NCBI GenBank assembly: GCA_027076245.1
Contig: JALTKC010000299.1
Location: forward strand, 1 to 17,043
Length of the DNA: 17,043 nt
Source of the DNA: Gammaproteobacteria bacterium
GTDB taxonomy: Bacteria; Pseudomonadota; Gammaproteobacteria; GRL18
Reading direction: 5' to 3'
Shown here: positions 1 to 6,744 of the stretch, piece by piece
Position numbering within the stretch: the stretch's first letter is position 1
Layout of the letters: the number at the start of each line of letters is the position of its first letter
Program-made: the position numbers and the translations under genes
The notes under the pieces: model-generated
What the model was told of the DNA's origin: nothing
What the model saw: the letters and a program-made list of their open reading frames with translations, nothing else
The model's database searches: none

Positions 1-1
1 G

Positions 2-256
2 GGACAGATCCACAACCTGTTGGGATTTGTAAGTAAATTACGGAAAGTGGCCATATCCGGCGAGTTCACAGTGGATTCCTACGGACTGAGCGTCAAGGAG
101 GCCCGAGCTGCCCGAGAGCGTTCACTTCGTCAGCAGAATGAATCTAGGCAGGGTGCCGGGGTGAAACCGGTCAGAGCAAATGACCGGAAGGGAGTATCAC
201 CGGAGCAGCGGAAGAAGGCTCAGGAGGCTTTGGCTGAGTTGAAGGCGAAGTTGTGA
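2..256 (+). CDS. 3' end of an unidentified ICE backbone gene (partial)
   Basis: The reading frame is open from the window edge to TGA at 254-256, giving 84 residues of the C-terminus of a longer protein. A TTG at 20 could be a start, but the frame runs on upstream without a stop, so a truncated gene is more likely. The visible part is basic and charged (VSKLRKVAISGEF, then KEARAARERSLRQQ, ending EALAELKAKL), with a probable helical tail and no recognisable catalytic motif. In related ICEs the genes ahead of PFL_4669 encode DnaB, ParB, DUF2857 or STY4528-type replication and partition proteins. One of these is plausible from position alone; I cannot say which. Confidence 0.6.
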   Translation, partial: GQIHNLLGFVSKLRKVAISGEFTVDSYGLSVKEARAARERSLRQQNESRQGAGVKPVRANDRKGVSPEQRKKAQEALAELKAKL

Positions 257-260
257 GTTT

Positions 261-450
261 GTAAACGCCGGTTACAGTTTTGAGGTGAGTTTCAGGATTT
301 TAGGAAATTGGAAAAAAGTGGCAACCCCGTTGCCAGTTTTGAGGTGAGTTTCAGGATTTCAGGAAATTGGAAAAAGTGGCAACCCCGTTGCCAGTTTTGA
401 GGTGAGTTTCAGGATTTCAGGAAATTGGAAAAAGTGTCCAGAGTCTGGAC
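261..450 (+). repeat. Tandem array: four 15-nt palindromes separated by three conserved 43-44-nt spacers
   Basis: Palindromes lie at 261-275 (GTAAAC, gcc, GGTTAC), 320-334 and 378-392 (both GGCAAC, ccc, GTTGCC) and 436-450 (GTCCAGA, g, TCTGGAC). The period is 59, 58 and 58. The spacers (276-319, 335-377, 393-435) are nearly identical to one another, while the palindromes differ yet keep self-complementarity, which suggests RNA hairpins. Each spacer has three GGA motifs (CAGGATTT, AGGAAA, TTGGAA), the core bound by CsrA proteins, and a csrA gene follows at 2195. The array could be the 5' leader of the downstream operon, a CsrA-sequestering RNA, or a set of DNA binding sites (iterons or partition sites). 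Confidence 0.8.
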
Positions 451-467
451 AGTTTAAATTTTTATCG

Positions 468-494
468 TTCAGTCTGGAGCAGACTGAATTTTTT
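468..494 (+). terminator. Terminator-like hairpin with a GGA loop ahead of the PFL_4669 gene
   Basis: The stem TTCAGTCT (468-475) pairs perfectly with AGACTGAA (481-488) around the loop GGAGC, followed by TTTTTT (489-494). It has the form of an intrinsic terminator and sits just ahead of the Shine-Dalgarno sequence at 509-514. It may end a short RNA made from the repeat array, or attenuate the operon. GGA in the loop is also the arrangement preferred by CsrA. Confidence 0.6.
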
Positions 495-523
495 ATCAGC
501 AAATGCATAAGGAGATCGATGTT

Positions 524-1594
524 ATGGAGGCAGCAATGCAAAATAAACCCCATCCGCAAGAGACCACTGCGGCTTTGAACAAGGTGCTAAACAAAGTGGA
601 TGATGATTTGATTGATGACGATGATGAAGATGATGAGGATGAGCTGGATGCACTGCTGGCCGCAGAAGCTGAAGCTGAACTGCACAGGCAATATGATGCC
701 AAAGCAGATGCGCCCTTTTTGTCTAAACCGGCGGCCATGAGACGGGGGATGCGTTTTAAAAATGCAGAAGATGTGGCTGCCCAGCTGACACCCGGCAAGA
801 TGGTCGGGGATGTGAAAATCCTGCTGCATACCCGTCAGGCTCATCGGCTGTATCATGGCCGACGCCGGGATGATGACAAGGGCATTAAGCCGGTTACCGG
901 TCTGATCCGTTTTGCCGGTCAGATGAATCATATCTGGATGGGAGCCGGAAGGGACGATCCGTATGCGGATTATTTTCTGCTGGAAATTGAACACGCTCTG
1001 GATCTGGCCAGTGAAACGATCCGAGCGTTAATTGATGAACTGCAACAAAAATTAGATCAACTGGCCCAGAGAGGTTATCGGATCACCTTGCAGGAGTCCT
1101 CTCAGCCCATTGAGCTGTCTCTGAGGTTTGCCCCGGAATTTACTCACAAAGCCGCCCTGGTCTTGCTCGATTATGATTTCCTGTCTCGTCAGGTTCTGTC
1201 ATTACGTCATGCTGCTGCTCTGGACAGAACGATGGCCCGGCGTTATCTGGATCAGGCGGCCAGACGTATTCGGGCGGCTCTGGAACTGAGTACCCGTTAT
1301 AAATTCACACGGGTCACTCGTGATGATATTGCGGCCAGCAATCCTAAAGCTCAGGATGCTGCTGCAAAAATGAATGTGGTACTGCCACAGGCCATATTAG
1401 AGGGAATTGTGCGTGCTCAGATGGCTCCACCATTACCGGCTAATCGGCAGAAGGTGATTGATCTGGCAAAGCAGGCCTCGGCTCGCAGACAGGCCAATAA
1501 AAAACCTGAAACAGTTAAACAATCAAAAAAATCTGGAACAGTTACAGTTGTAACAAAAAAGAAAATCCCTGGGCCAGATATTGAGTCAGATTAA
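524..1594 (+). CDS. ICE protein of the PFL_4669 / TIGR03761 family
   Basis: A protein of about 356 aa of unknown biochemical function, found almost only in integrative conjugative elements next to ssb and topoisomerase genes. The family match comes from the core, which includes LHTRQAHRLYHGRR, a RFAGQMNHIWMGA segment, DDPYADYFLLEIE and a long helical C-terminal half. An acidic run (DDDLIDDDDEDDEDE) lies near the N-terminus and the tail is lysine-rich. I prefer ATG 524 to ATG 503: AAGGAG at 509-514 is 9 bases ahead of 524, whereas the 503 start overlaps that site. It is probably co-transcribed with the next two genes (gaps of 23 and 28 bases). The family assignment is firm; the role in ICE replication or maintenance is inferred from neighbours. 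Confidence 0.85.
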   Translation: MEAAMQNKPHPQETTAALNKVLNKVDDDLIDDDDEDDEDELDALLAAEAEAELHRQYDAKADAPFLSKPAAMRRGMRFKNAEDVAAQLTPGKMVGDVKILLHTRQAHRLYHGRRRDDDKGIKPVTGLIRFAGQMNHIWMGAGRDDPYADYFLLEIEHALDLASETIRALIDELQQKLDQLAQRGYRITLQESSQPIELSLRFAPEFTHKAALVLLDYDFLSRQVLSLRHAAALDRTMARRYLDQAARRIRAALELSTRYKFTRVTRDDIAASNPKAQDAAAKMNVVLPQAILEGIVRAQMAPPLPANRQKVIDLAKQASARRQANKKPETVKQSKKSGTVTVVTKKKIPGPDIESD

Positions 1595-1617
1595 ACGGAA
1601 CTGGAGCAGTTATTATT

Positions 1618-2166
1618 ATGTCAGTTAAGCATATTGTGAAGGGGGGTTCTGAGTATCGTAGTGGTACACTTTCGAGTATTTATCGGTACTTTGAGCTAAA
1701 TTGTGAGCCTTTTATAAAAGGCCTTTTAAGGGATAAGGGGGGGATTGAATATTCCATGTCCCTTCTGGATTCCAAAATGGATGAGGTCAGGGGGTTAATG
1801 GATCGTGTGGTGGAGGATTACGATCATACCTTTCGTTCCTATAGTGATATGCCGTTGTATCTGTATAACAAGGTACAGTGCAGTAATGGCCGTTTACGCT
1901 GTATGCTGGTCTGGCGGATCAGTCGTAAAATTGTCGGTCAGTCCAACACCATGATCAATCGTCTGTTTCGTGAGGATAAGCGATACAATTTTATTCTTAA
2001 AAAATTTGGCCCGGCCATGCTGGAGCAGATCAGGGATTATGATCGTTGTCGTTTGATCCTCAATACGCTGTACAGCACATTGAATTTTCAGCACAAGAGT
2101 GTGGGACTGTATCAGGATGCCATGGGGTTGATGGATGATTATTCAGGCATGGAGCAGGCCGGTTAA
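1618..2166 (+). CDS. DUF3158-like ICE protein
   Basis: A 182-aa soluble protein, mostly charged and helical, without a signal peptide or recognisable catalytic motif. In PFGI-1-type elements the gene between PFL_4669 and ssb is usually a DUF3158 protein of about this size. The sequence fits loosely: a central LVWRISRK segment and a C-terminal helix beginning DYDRCRLILNTLYSTLNF. The call therefore leans on synteny and general resemblance rather than a strong motif. It lies 23 bases after the previous gene and 28 before csrA, so the three probably form one transcript. It could also be an unrelated protein in the same slot. Confidence 0.6.
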   Translation: MSVKHIVKGGSEYRSGTLSSIYRYFELNCEPFIKGLLRDKGGIEYSMSLLDSKMDEVRGLMDRVVEDYDHTFRSYSDMPLYLYNKVQCSNGRLRCMLVWRISRKIVGQSNTMINRLFREDKRYNFILKKFGPAMLEQIRDYDRCRLILNTLYSTLNFQHKSVGLYQDAMGLMDDYSGMEQAG

Positions 2167-2194
2167 TAATTTTTTTATTTTGAAAGGATAAGTC

Positions 2195-2470
2195 ATGTTG
2201 ATTTTAACAAGGAGTGCGGGTCAGTGTATCCGCATTGGTGATGATATTTTTGTATATGTTCTGGAGCAGAATGGCCCGCAGGTTAAGCTGGGGGTGGAAG
2301 CTCCAAAATCGGTGTCTGTGGATCGTTCAGAGATTTATGATCGTAAACACGGTCTGATTGATGAACCGATGTCCGGTTCAGCACAGGGGAATTGGCTTGA
2401 AGCGGTTGATGAGGCCTGTGGGCCAACCATTCGGATCAAAAAGAAACGTCATTACAGCGTTTCTTTGTAG
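2195..2470 (+). CDS. csrA: CsrA/RsmA-family RNA-binding regulator with a C-terminal extension
   Basis: CsrA dimers bind GGA motifs in RNA, often over ribosome-binding sites, and control translation or RNA stability. The first 50 residues match the family well: the MLILTR start with L4 and R6, IGDDIFVYVL, QVKLGVEAPKSVSVDR with R44 (the key RNA-contact arginine), and EIYDRK. The usual CsrA is about 60 aa; this one has 91, with an unmatched tail ending in the basic KKKRHYSVSL. The Shine-Dalgarno sequence GAAAGGA itself contains a GGA, which would permit autoregulation. A csrA homologue on an ICE is known in Legionella (csrT and lvrC types). Here it lies between ICE backbone genes, and the GGA-rich array upstream of 524 is an obvious possible target. 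The family call is firm; targets are inferred. Confidence 0.93.
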   Translation: MLILTRSAGQCIRIGDDIFVYVLEQNGPQVKLGVEAPKSVSVDRSEIYDRKHGLIDEPMSGSAQGNWLEAVDEACGPTIRIKKKRHYSVSL

Positions 2471-2491
2471 TGATACCTGTAATTTCAAGCC

Positions 2492-2549
2492 TAAAACACA
2501 AGATATTGTGGCTTTCTCAGCTGCATAAAACACAATATCTTGTGTTTTA
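2492..2549. repeat. 19-bp perfect inverted repeat between csrA and ssb
   Basis: TAAAACACAAGATATTGTG (2492-2510) is perfectly complementary to 2531-2549. The right side is also a 24-base palindrome by itself (2526-2549, arms TAAAACACAA and TTGTGTTTTA). Symmetry at both scales suggests a protein operator made of two related sites, or a hairpin ending the csrA transcript. There is no strong T-run after it. Confidence 0.7.
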
Positions 2550-2580
2550 TAATCAGTAAATTTGAATATCTGATTATCGG

Positions 2581-2610
2581 TTGCAATGGTTTGTTTAAAG
2601 TCGTTATAGT
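2581..2610 (+). promoter_or_regulatory. Candidate sigma-70 promoter for ssb
   Basis: TTGCAA (2581-2586) and TATAGT (2605-2610) are separated by 18 bases, 46 bases ahead of the ssb start. The inverted repeat at 2492-2549 lies just upstream and may be its operator. Confidence 0.4.
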
Positions 2611-2655
2611 TTTAATGACGTTTTAATAAGATTAATTTTTTTAAAAGGATTTGAT

Positions 2656-3114
2656 ATGCCAAATGAATTTAAGGGTACCGGTAACCTGGGTAAAACACCG
2701 GAATTAAAATACATCGAAACCAAAGATGGCCAACGTGCGGTGGCTAATTTTTCTATTCGTTTTAATCGGGACAAGCGTCAGGAAAATGGTGAGTATGTGG
2801 ATAATGGTGGTTTCTGGCTGGATACCGCTGTGTTTGGCCCACAGGCTGAACGGGTGGCCAAGGTGTTGTCCAAAGGTGCCAGAGTTTATGCTGAGGGTTC
2901 ACTGAAACAGCAAACCTGGGAGAAGGACGGTGAGCAGTTTTCCAAACTGGTTCTCGAAGCCAGTTATGTAGCACCGGATCTGCTGGGTATTGAAAGCATC
3001 AGCTATCACAGCAAGGAGAGCAAGGCTCAACCTTCTTCGTCTCAAACTACGTCCTCTCAGACTCAGACCGAAAGTAATGCGGATTTTGATTATGAGAACG
3101 AGGCGGATTTTTAA
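2656..3114 (+). CDS. ssb: Single-stranded DNA-binding protein (ICE copy)
   Basis: A 152-aa OB-fold SSB that coats single-stranded DNA during ICE replication or transfer. The N-terminal 105 residues show the family pattern: GTGNLGKTPELKYI, VANFSIRFN, a WLDTAVFG segment, AERVAKVLSKGARVYAEGSL and the LVLEASYV strand. A low-complexity Ser/Gln/Thr linker (residues about 122-140) and an acidic tail follow, ending DYENEADF; this differs from the usual DDIPF tip but keeps the acid-plus-Phe pattern used for partner binding. Start ATG 2656 follows AAAAGGA. The gene is separated from csrA by about 185 bases with its own candidate promoter. Position next to the topoisomerase matches related ICEs. Confidence 0.93.
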   Translation: MPNEFKGTGNLGKTPELKYIETKDGQRAVANFSIRFNRDKRQENGEYVDNGGFWLDTAVFGPQAERVAKVLSKGARVYAEGSLKQQTWEKDGEQFSKLVLEASYVAPDLLGIESISYHSKESKAQPSSSQTTSSQTQTESNADFDYENEADF

Positions 3115-3122
3115 AAATAATA

Positions 3123-3150
3123 AGAGGCGTTATAATTGCCTCTGTTCTTG
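3123..3150 (+). terminator. Weak terminator-like hairpin after ssb
   Basis: AGAGGC (3123-3128) pairs with GCCTCT (3138-3143), loop of 9, followed by the poor T-tract GTTCTT. It probably causes partial termination. Downstream, GATCCGG (3150-3156) and CCGGATC (3205-3211) form a spaced 7-bp inverted repeat of unknown role. Confidence 0.4.
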
Positions 3151-3277
3151 ATCCGGGAGTGTCTTAAAATTGGGTGTGATCACTGATTGCATTTTGGGTC
3201 AAAACCGGATCATACAGGAGGTATGAACGAGTCTCATCTGAGGCCATTGTTAAACAAAGTTTTCAAGGACGATTATT

Positions 3278-3652
3278 ATGATCAAACTGAATATCTATCT
3301 TTTTTCCCTGTTTTTCTCAATCTTAATTCTTATGTCTGGTTGCAGCGATCAGTCATCTGATACCCCCAGGAACGGCCCGTCTGATAAAAAAGTGGAACTG
3401 GATTTTAAGGAGTGGCTGGCTAAAGTTCAGATCAAAAAAGCCTATCGTAATCAGCCGATGTACACGGTTAAAACCTTTAAAGTTACTCAGGTCAATCCAT
3501 TGAGTGAAGATCGGATCAATTATAACTTTGAACTGACCTCACAGATCCAGGGCGGCCCGGATGAAGATGCGGTTGGCTCATTGTCCTATCGTTTAAATGA
3601 GCATAATGTCTGGATGCTTCAACCGAATATCCAGCTGGCTAATAAAAAATAA
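3278..3652 (+). CDS. Small lipoprotein of unknown function
   Basis: A 124-aa protein beginning with a lipoprotein signal: a hydrophobic stretch over residues 4-19 and the lipobox LMSGC, with Cys22 as the lipidated residue. The mature part is mixed charged and polar (KEWLAKVQIKKAYR, VKTFKVTQVNPLSEDRINYNFELTSQ), suggesting a small beta-rich periplasmic domain. I do not recognise the family. The start follows AAGGA with an 8-base gap. It sits between ssb and the topoisomerase gene, 37 bases before the latter, an unusual insertion into that pair. A surface or entry-exclusion role is possible from context only. Confidence 0.7.
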   Translation: MIKLNIYLFSLFFSILILMSGCSDQSSDTPRNGPSDKKVELDFKEWLAKVQIKKAYRNQPMYTVKTFKVTQVNPLSEDRINYNFELTSQIQGGPDEDAVGSLSYRLNEHNVWMLQPNIQLANKK

Positions 3653-3689
3653 GGTCATGTAATGATCAAAGCGACAGGGACACAGACGT

Positions 3690-5729
3690 ATGACACGGAA
3701 TTTACTGATTGTTGAATCTCCCAATAAGATCAAAAAAATCAAACAGTATCTGGGCAGTGACTGGCAGGTAGAAGCCTCGGTCGGTCATTTTTGTGATCTG
3801 CCCAAAAACGAGATGGGTGTGGCCGCACCGGATTATAAGCCGCATTATGAAAATGATCCTAAAAAGTCCGGTGTGATCAGTCGGCTTCGCAAGGCCGTTA
3901 AATCCTGTGACGCCATTTATATCGGTACCGATCCGGATCGGGAAGGGGAAGCCATCGGCTGGCATCTGGAACGGGTGCTGGGTTTAAAGCAAACCGGCAA
4001 ACCGGTTTATCGGGCAACTTTTAAGGCCATTAACAAAACGGAAATACAACGGGGGATCCAGTCCAGGGGCAGTATTGATTATCATCTGGTGGCGGCTCAG
4101 GAGGCTCGTCGGGTAATAGATCGACTGGTGGGCTATACCGTATCCCCGGTGCTGGGTCACGGTCTGTCTGCCGGTCGTGTGCAATCCGTTGCGCTCAGGC
4201 TCATTGTAGAGCGATTTCAGGCCATTAATGATTTCAAGCCGGTAGAGCACTACGATGTCCTCGCAAATGTCTCTGACACACCCCAGTGGAACACTAAATG
4301 GCATTTTAAACCCCTGACAGGCGATCAGGGGGATGCTAATCAAAAAATATGGACGGATCGGGCGGTTGCCGAGCAGGCGTCCAGAACCCGTCAGTTACAG
4401 GTTCTGGAAGTTGAAAAAAACAAGGTGTATCAGAAAGCCCCTGCGGCTTTTGAGACGGCTTCTTTACAACAGGCGGCCTCTCGGGTACTGGGTTTTGATA
4501 CCGGGTACACCATGAAACTGGCTCAGTCACTGTATGCCAGTGGCTGGATCAGTTATATGCGAACAGATAACCCTAATCCCGATCCCCAGTCATTATCAGA
4601 ACTGCGGCAGTTTATTGAACAGCAGGGACTGCCTCTGTCTGTCAAACCCAATGTCTGGCGCAGCAGTAAGGATGCTCAGGAGGGGCATGAATGTATTCGC
4701 CCTATGGAGCTGAATAAGCCGGAATTGCAGATGGATGAGTGTCAGGATAAACATGCCTCTGATCAGATCCGACTGTATCGCTTAATTTATGAGCGGTTTT
4801 TGGCTTCACAAATGGCGGATGCGGAATTTGATCAGACCCGTATTCTGCTGCAGGGTGATGTACAGCTGGCCGGTCAGCCGGTTCAGTTTCTGGCCAGTGG
4901 CCGGGTACCGACTTGCAACCAGGGCTGGCGTGGCTGGTTAAAATCCGATCCCAATGATAATGACGATAAAAAATCCGATGATGAAGCTGAAACCCGAAGT
5001 TTGTTACCGGACAGCATTAAGGTGGGTAACCGGTATGCCTGTGAATGTCAGCTGCAGGTTAAAAAAACCAAACCGCCGGTACTGTACAGTGAGGCCAGTC
5101 TTATCAAGGCTCTCAAGCGCAGAGGGATCGGACGACCATCAACTTATGCCAGTATCATTCAGACTTTGTTCAGGCATCAGTATGTAAAACTTGAAAAACG
5201 CAAACTGGTACCGACGGATATGGGTCTTAATGTAATTGAACGATTGCTGGCCATGGGACTGGCTTTTATGGATTATCAATATACATCTTCGATGGAAAAC
5301 TGGCTCGATGGGATCGCCCGTCAGAAAAAACGCTATCTGGATGTGGTTTCCCAGGCACATAATGACATTCTGAACGATTTAGAAAGCATGTCTGAGGATT
5401 TAAAAACGCCCTTGAAACAGCGTCCCGAGGCTCAGGCCATCGGTGAGTGTGGATTATGTGGACAGGGCAGGGTGCTTGAAATGGAAAAAAACTATCGCTG
5501 TAACCATTGCCAGGCCACCTTGTGGAAACAGAGCTTTGGCAAACGGATCGGAAAAAAACTGGCCGTAGAATTATTTTCAGGTAAAACCATTTTAATTGAG
5601 AAACTCAAATCCAAAAAAACACAGAAATATTATAACGCTCATGCTCGCATGAGCGAGGGTAAGTTAACCCTGGTCTTTGAACAAAATTCAAACCGGGATA
5701 AAAATCAAATGAAAAAGGGATATTTATGA
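3690..5729 (+). CDS. Type IA DNA topoisomerase, TopA-like (ICE-encoded)
   Basis: A 679-aa enzyme that breaks and rejoins one DNA strand through a 5'-phosphotyrosine link, relaxing negative supercoils and decatenating single-strand-bridged DNA. The N-terminal Toprim domain has Glu9 (LLIVESPNK) and D81-x-D83-x-E85 (TDPDREGEAIGWHL). It continues with AQEARRVIDRLVGY and the SAGRVQSVALRLI segment. Catalytic Tyr289 lies in ISYMRTDN with Arg291, and RRGIGRPSTYASII matches the TopA core. The C-terminus carries one four-cysteine zinc ribbon, C587-x2-C590 and C604-x2-C607, fewer than chromosomal TopA, so the protein is short. The motif style is TopA, although the locus is where related ICEs carry topB. 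Its stop overlaps the next start (ATGA at 5726-5729), implying translational coupling. Confidence 0.92.
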   Translation: MTRNLLIVESPNKIKKIKQYLGSDWQVEASVGHFCDLPKNEMGVAAPDYKPHYENDPKKSGVISRLRKAVKSCDAIYIGTDPDREGEAIGWHLERVLGLKQTGKPVYRATFKAINKTEIQRGIQSRGSIDYHLVAAQEARRVIDRLVGYTVSPVLGHGLSAGRVQSVALRLIVERFQAINDFKPVEHYDVLANVSDTPQWNTKWHFKPLTGDQGDANQKIWTDRAVAEQASRTRQLQVLEVEKNKVYQKAPAAFETASLQQAASRVLGFDTGYTMKLAQSLYASGWISYMRTDNPNPDPQSLSELRQFIEQQGLPLSVKPNVWRSSKDAQEGHECIRPMELNKPELQMDECQDKHASDQIRLYRLIYERFLASQMADAEFDQTRILLQGDVQLAGQPVQFLASGRVPTCNQGWRGWLKSDPNDNDDKKSDDEAETRSLLPDSIKVGNRYACECQLQVKKTKPPVLYSEASLIKALKRRGIGRPSTYASIIQTLFRHQYVKLEKRKLVPTDMGLNVIERLLAMGLAFMDYQYTSSMENWLDGIARQKKRYLDVVSQAHNDILNDLESMSEDLKTPLKQRPEAQAIGECGLCGQGRVLEMEKNYRCNHCQATLWKQSFGKRIGKKLAVELFSGKTILIEKLKSKKTQKYYNAHARMSEGKLTLVFEQNSNRDKNQMKKGYL

Positions 5730-5977
5730 AAAAATTATTATTTATGTTTTTTTTAAGTTTAAGTGTTTTTCTGACGGGGTGTTTCGAGGAAGCACCAAAA
5801 AAAGAGGAGGTTCATACTGTTGACTGGTTTATGAATCATCAGGATGTAATGAACAATACATTAGAAAAATGCACTAATAACCCCGGAGAATTATTAAAAA
5901 CCGCAAATTGCCAAAATGCTATTATGGCACAGAAAAAATTAAGCATAGGTAAGCCAGAAGATATAAATTGGCATTGA
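5726..5977 (+). CDS. eexN: EexN-family entry-exclusion lipoprotein
   Basis: An 83-aa lipoprotein with a strongly hydrophobic signal and lipobox FLTGC (Cys19). The mature part matches the EexN pattern: VDWFMNHQDVMNN, the motif KCTNNPGELLKTANCQNA with its two cysteines, then a short tail. EexN proteins, first known from pKM101-type plasmids, block entry of a related conjugative element into a cell already carrying one. The start overlaps the topoisomerase stop by four bases, so its synthesis is probably coupled to that gene. The family call is good; which element it excludes cannot be read from the sequence. Confidence 0.85.
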   Translation: MKKLLFMFFLSLSVFLTGCFEEAPKKEEVHTVDWFMNHQDVMNNTLEKCTNNPGELLKTANCQNAIMAQKKLSIGKPEDINWH

Positions 5978-6002
5978 TTTAAAACTTGAAAGGGATATTC
6001 TT

Positions 6003-6743
6003 ATGACACATAAAAATTCTATTACCAGACCACTCTCCATTTTGTTACTGTGTAACGTATTAACATTAACAGCCTGTCAGACGACAGGCACAAAACCGGA
6101 TGACACAGAAACGACAGATAATACCACTGATAAACCAGCCTCTACGGTGGATAAAACCACAGCGGCAATTGGTGGCGGCTTGTTAGGTGGTATTGTGGGT
6201 AATCAGTTAGGCAGTGGCAGTGGTAAAACTTTAATGACTCTGGCCGGAGCAGTGGGCGGTGCTATTTTAGGTACCCAGTTAATTGGTTATGAGGATCAAA
6301 CTCAGTCAGGAACAGCCCAGGAAGAAACCACTCAGCAAACCGATCCTGGTTTGAATAAATATTGTCATAAACGTATAAAATACCACAAGGATGTACCGGT
6401 TGATGTGGATGTGGCATATGTTCGATACAAACGGGCATTTGGTTATATGACCAGGAATGAAATTATTCGTTCTCGTGGGCATGATCCAGCGGATGCAGCG
6501 GGCTGGGTTTCCCAGATGGACAACGGCTACCGCCATATTGTTGAGCCTGGTGTACGTTATCACATGAAAGAAGCTGTAGATCTGGATACCGGATATTATC
6601 TTGGATTTTTAAGTCTGGAACTGGAAAAGGCGGGTAAAAACAAAACACGGGTTTACGTCAATTATTGCGAAGGCGGTACTGATGGTTTTGATCCAAAATA
6701 TTCCAGTGTGATCCGCAAAAAAGTGAATACGGGTTATTTATAA
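6003..6743 (+). CDS. Lipoprotein with a glycine-zipper 2TM domain and a novel C-terminal region
   Basis: A 246-aa protein with signal and lipobox LTAC (Cys25), a Thr/Asp-rich linker (residues 26-52), then a glycine zipper (about 54-95) built of GGGLLGGIVGNQLG and AGAVGGAILGTQLIG. Such zippers occur in 17-kDa surface antigen and SlyB-like envelope proteins and insert in or pack against membranes. The remaining 150 residues (about 115-246) hold HKRIKYHKDVPVDVDVAYVRYKR and two lone cysteines, matching no family I recognise. It lies 25 bases after eexN and one base before the next gene, in one operon. An envelope role in conjugation or exclusion is plausible but inferred. Confidence 0.75.
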   Translation: MTHKNSITRPLSILLLCNVLTLTACQTTGTKPDDTETTDNTTDKPASTVDKTTAAIGGGLLGGIVGNQLGSGSGKTLMTLAGAVGGAILGTQLIGYEDQTQSGTAQEETTQQTDPGLNKYCHKRIKYHKDVPVDVDVAYVRYKRAFGYMTRNEIIRSRGHDPADAAGWVSQMDNGYRHIVEPGVRYHMKEAVDLDTGYYLGFLSLELEKAGKNKTRVYVNYCEGGTDGFDPKYSSVIRKKVNTGYL

Positions 6744-6744
6744 G

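Noticed and set aside
261..450. CRISPR array
   Set aside because: The long conserved units alternate with short self-complementary segments rather than unique spacers, only three units exist, and no cas gene is near.
496..994. Antisense frames opposite the PFL_4669 gene (100 and 135 codons)
   Set aside because: They are Ser-rich or irregular reflections of the acidic repeat and core of the real gene, with no ribosome site and no family resemblance.
3223..3366. Short frame beginning MNESHLRPLL overlapping the 3278 lipoprotein
   Set aside because: AGGAGG is only about one base from the ATG, too close for normal initiation, and the frame overlaps a gene with a clear lipoprotein signal.
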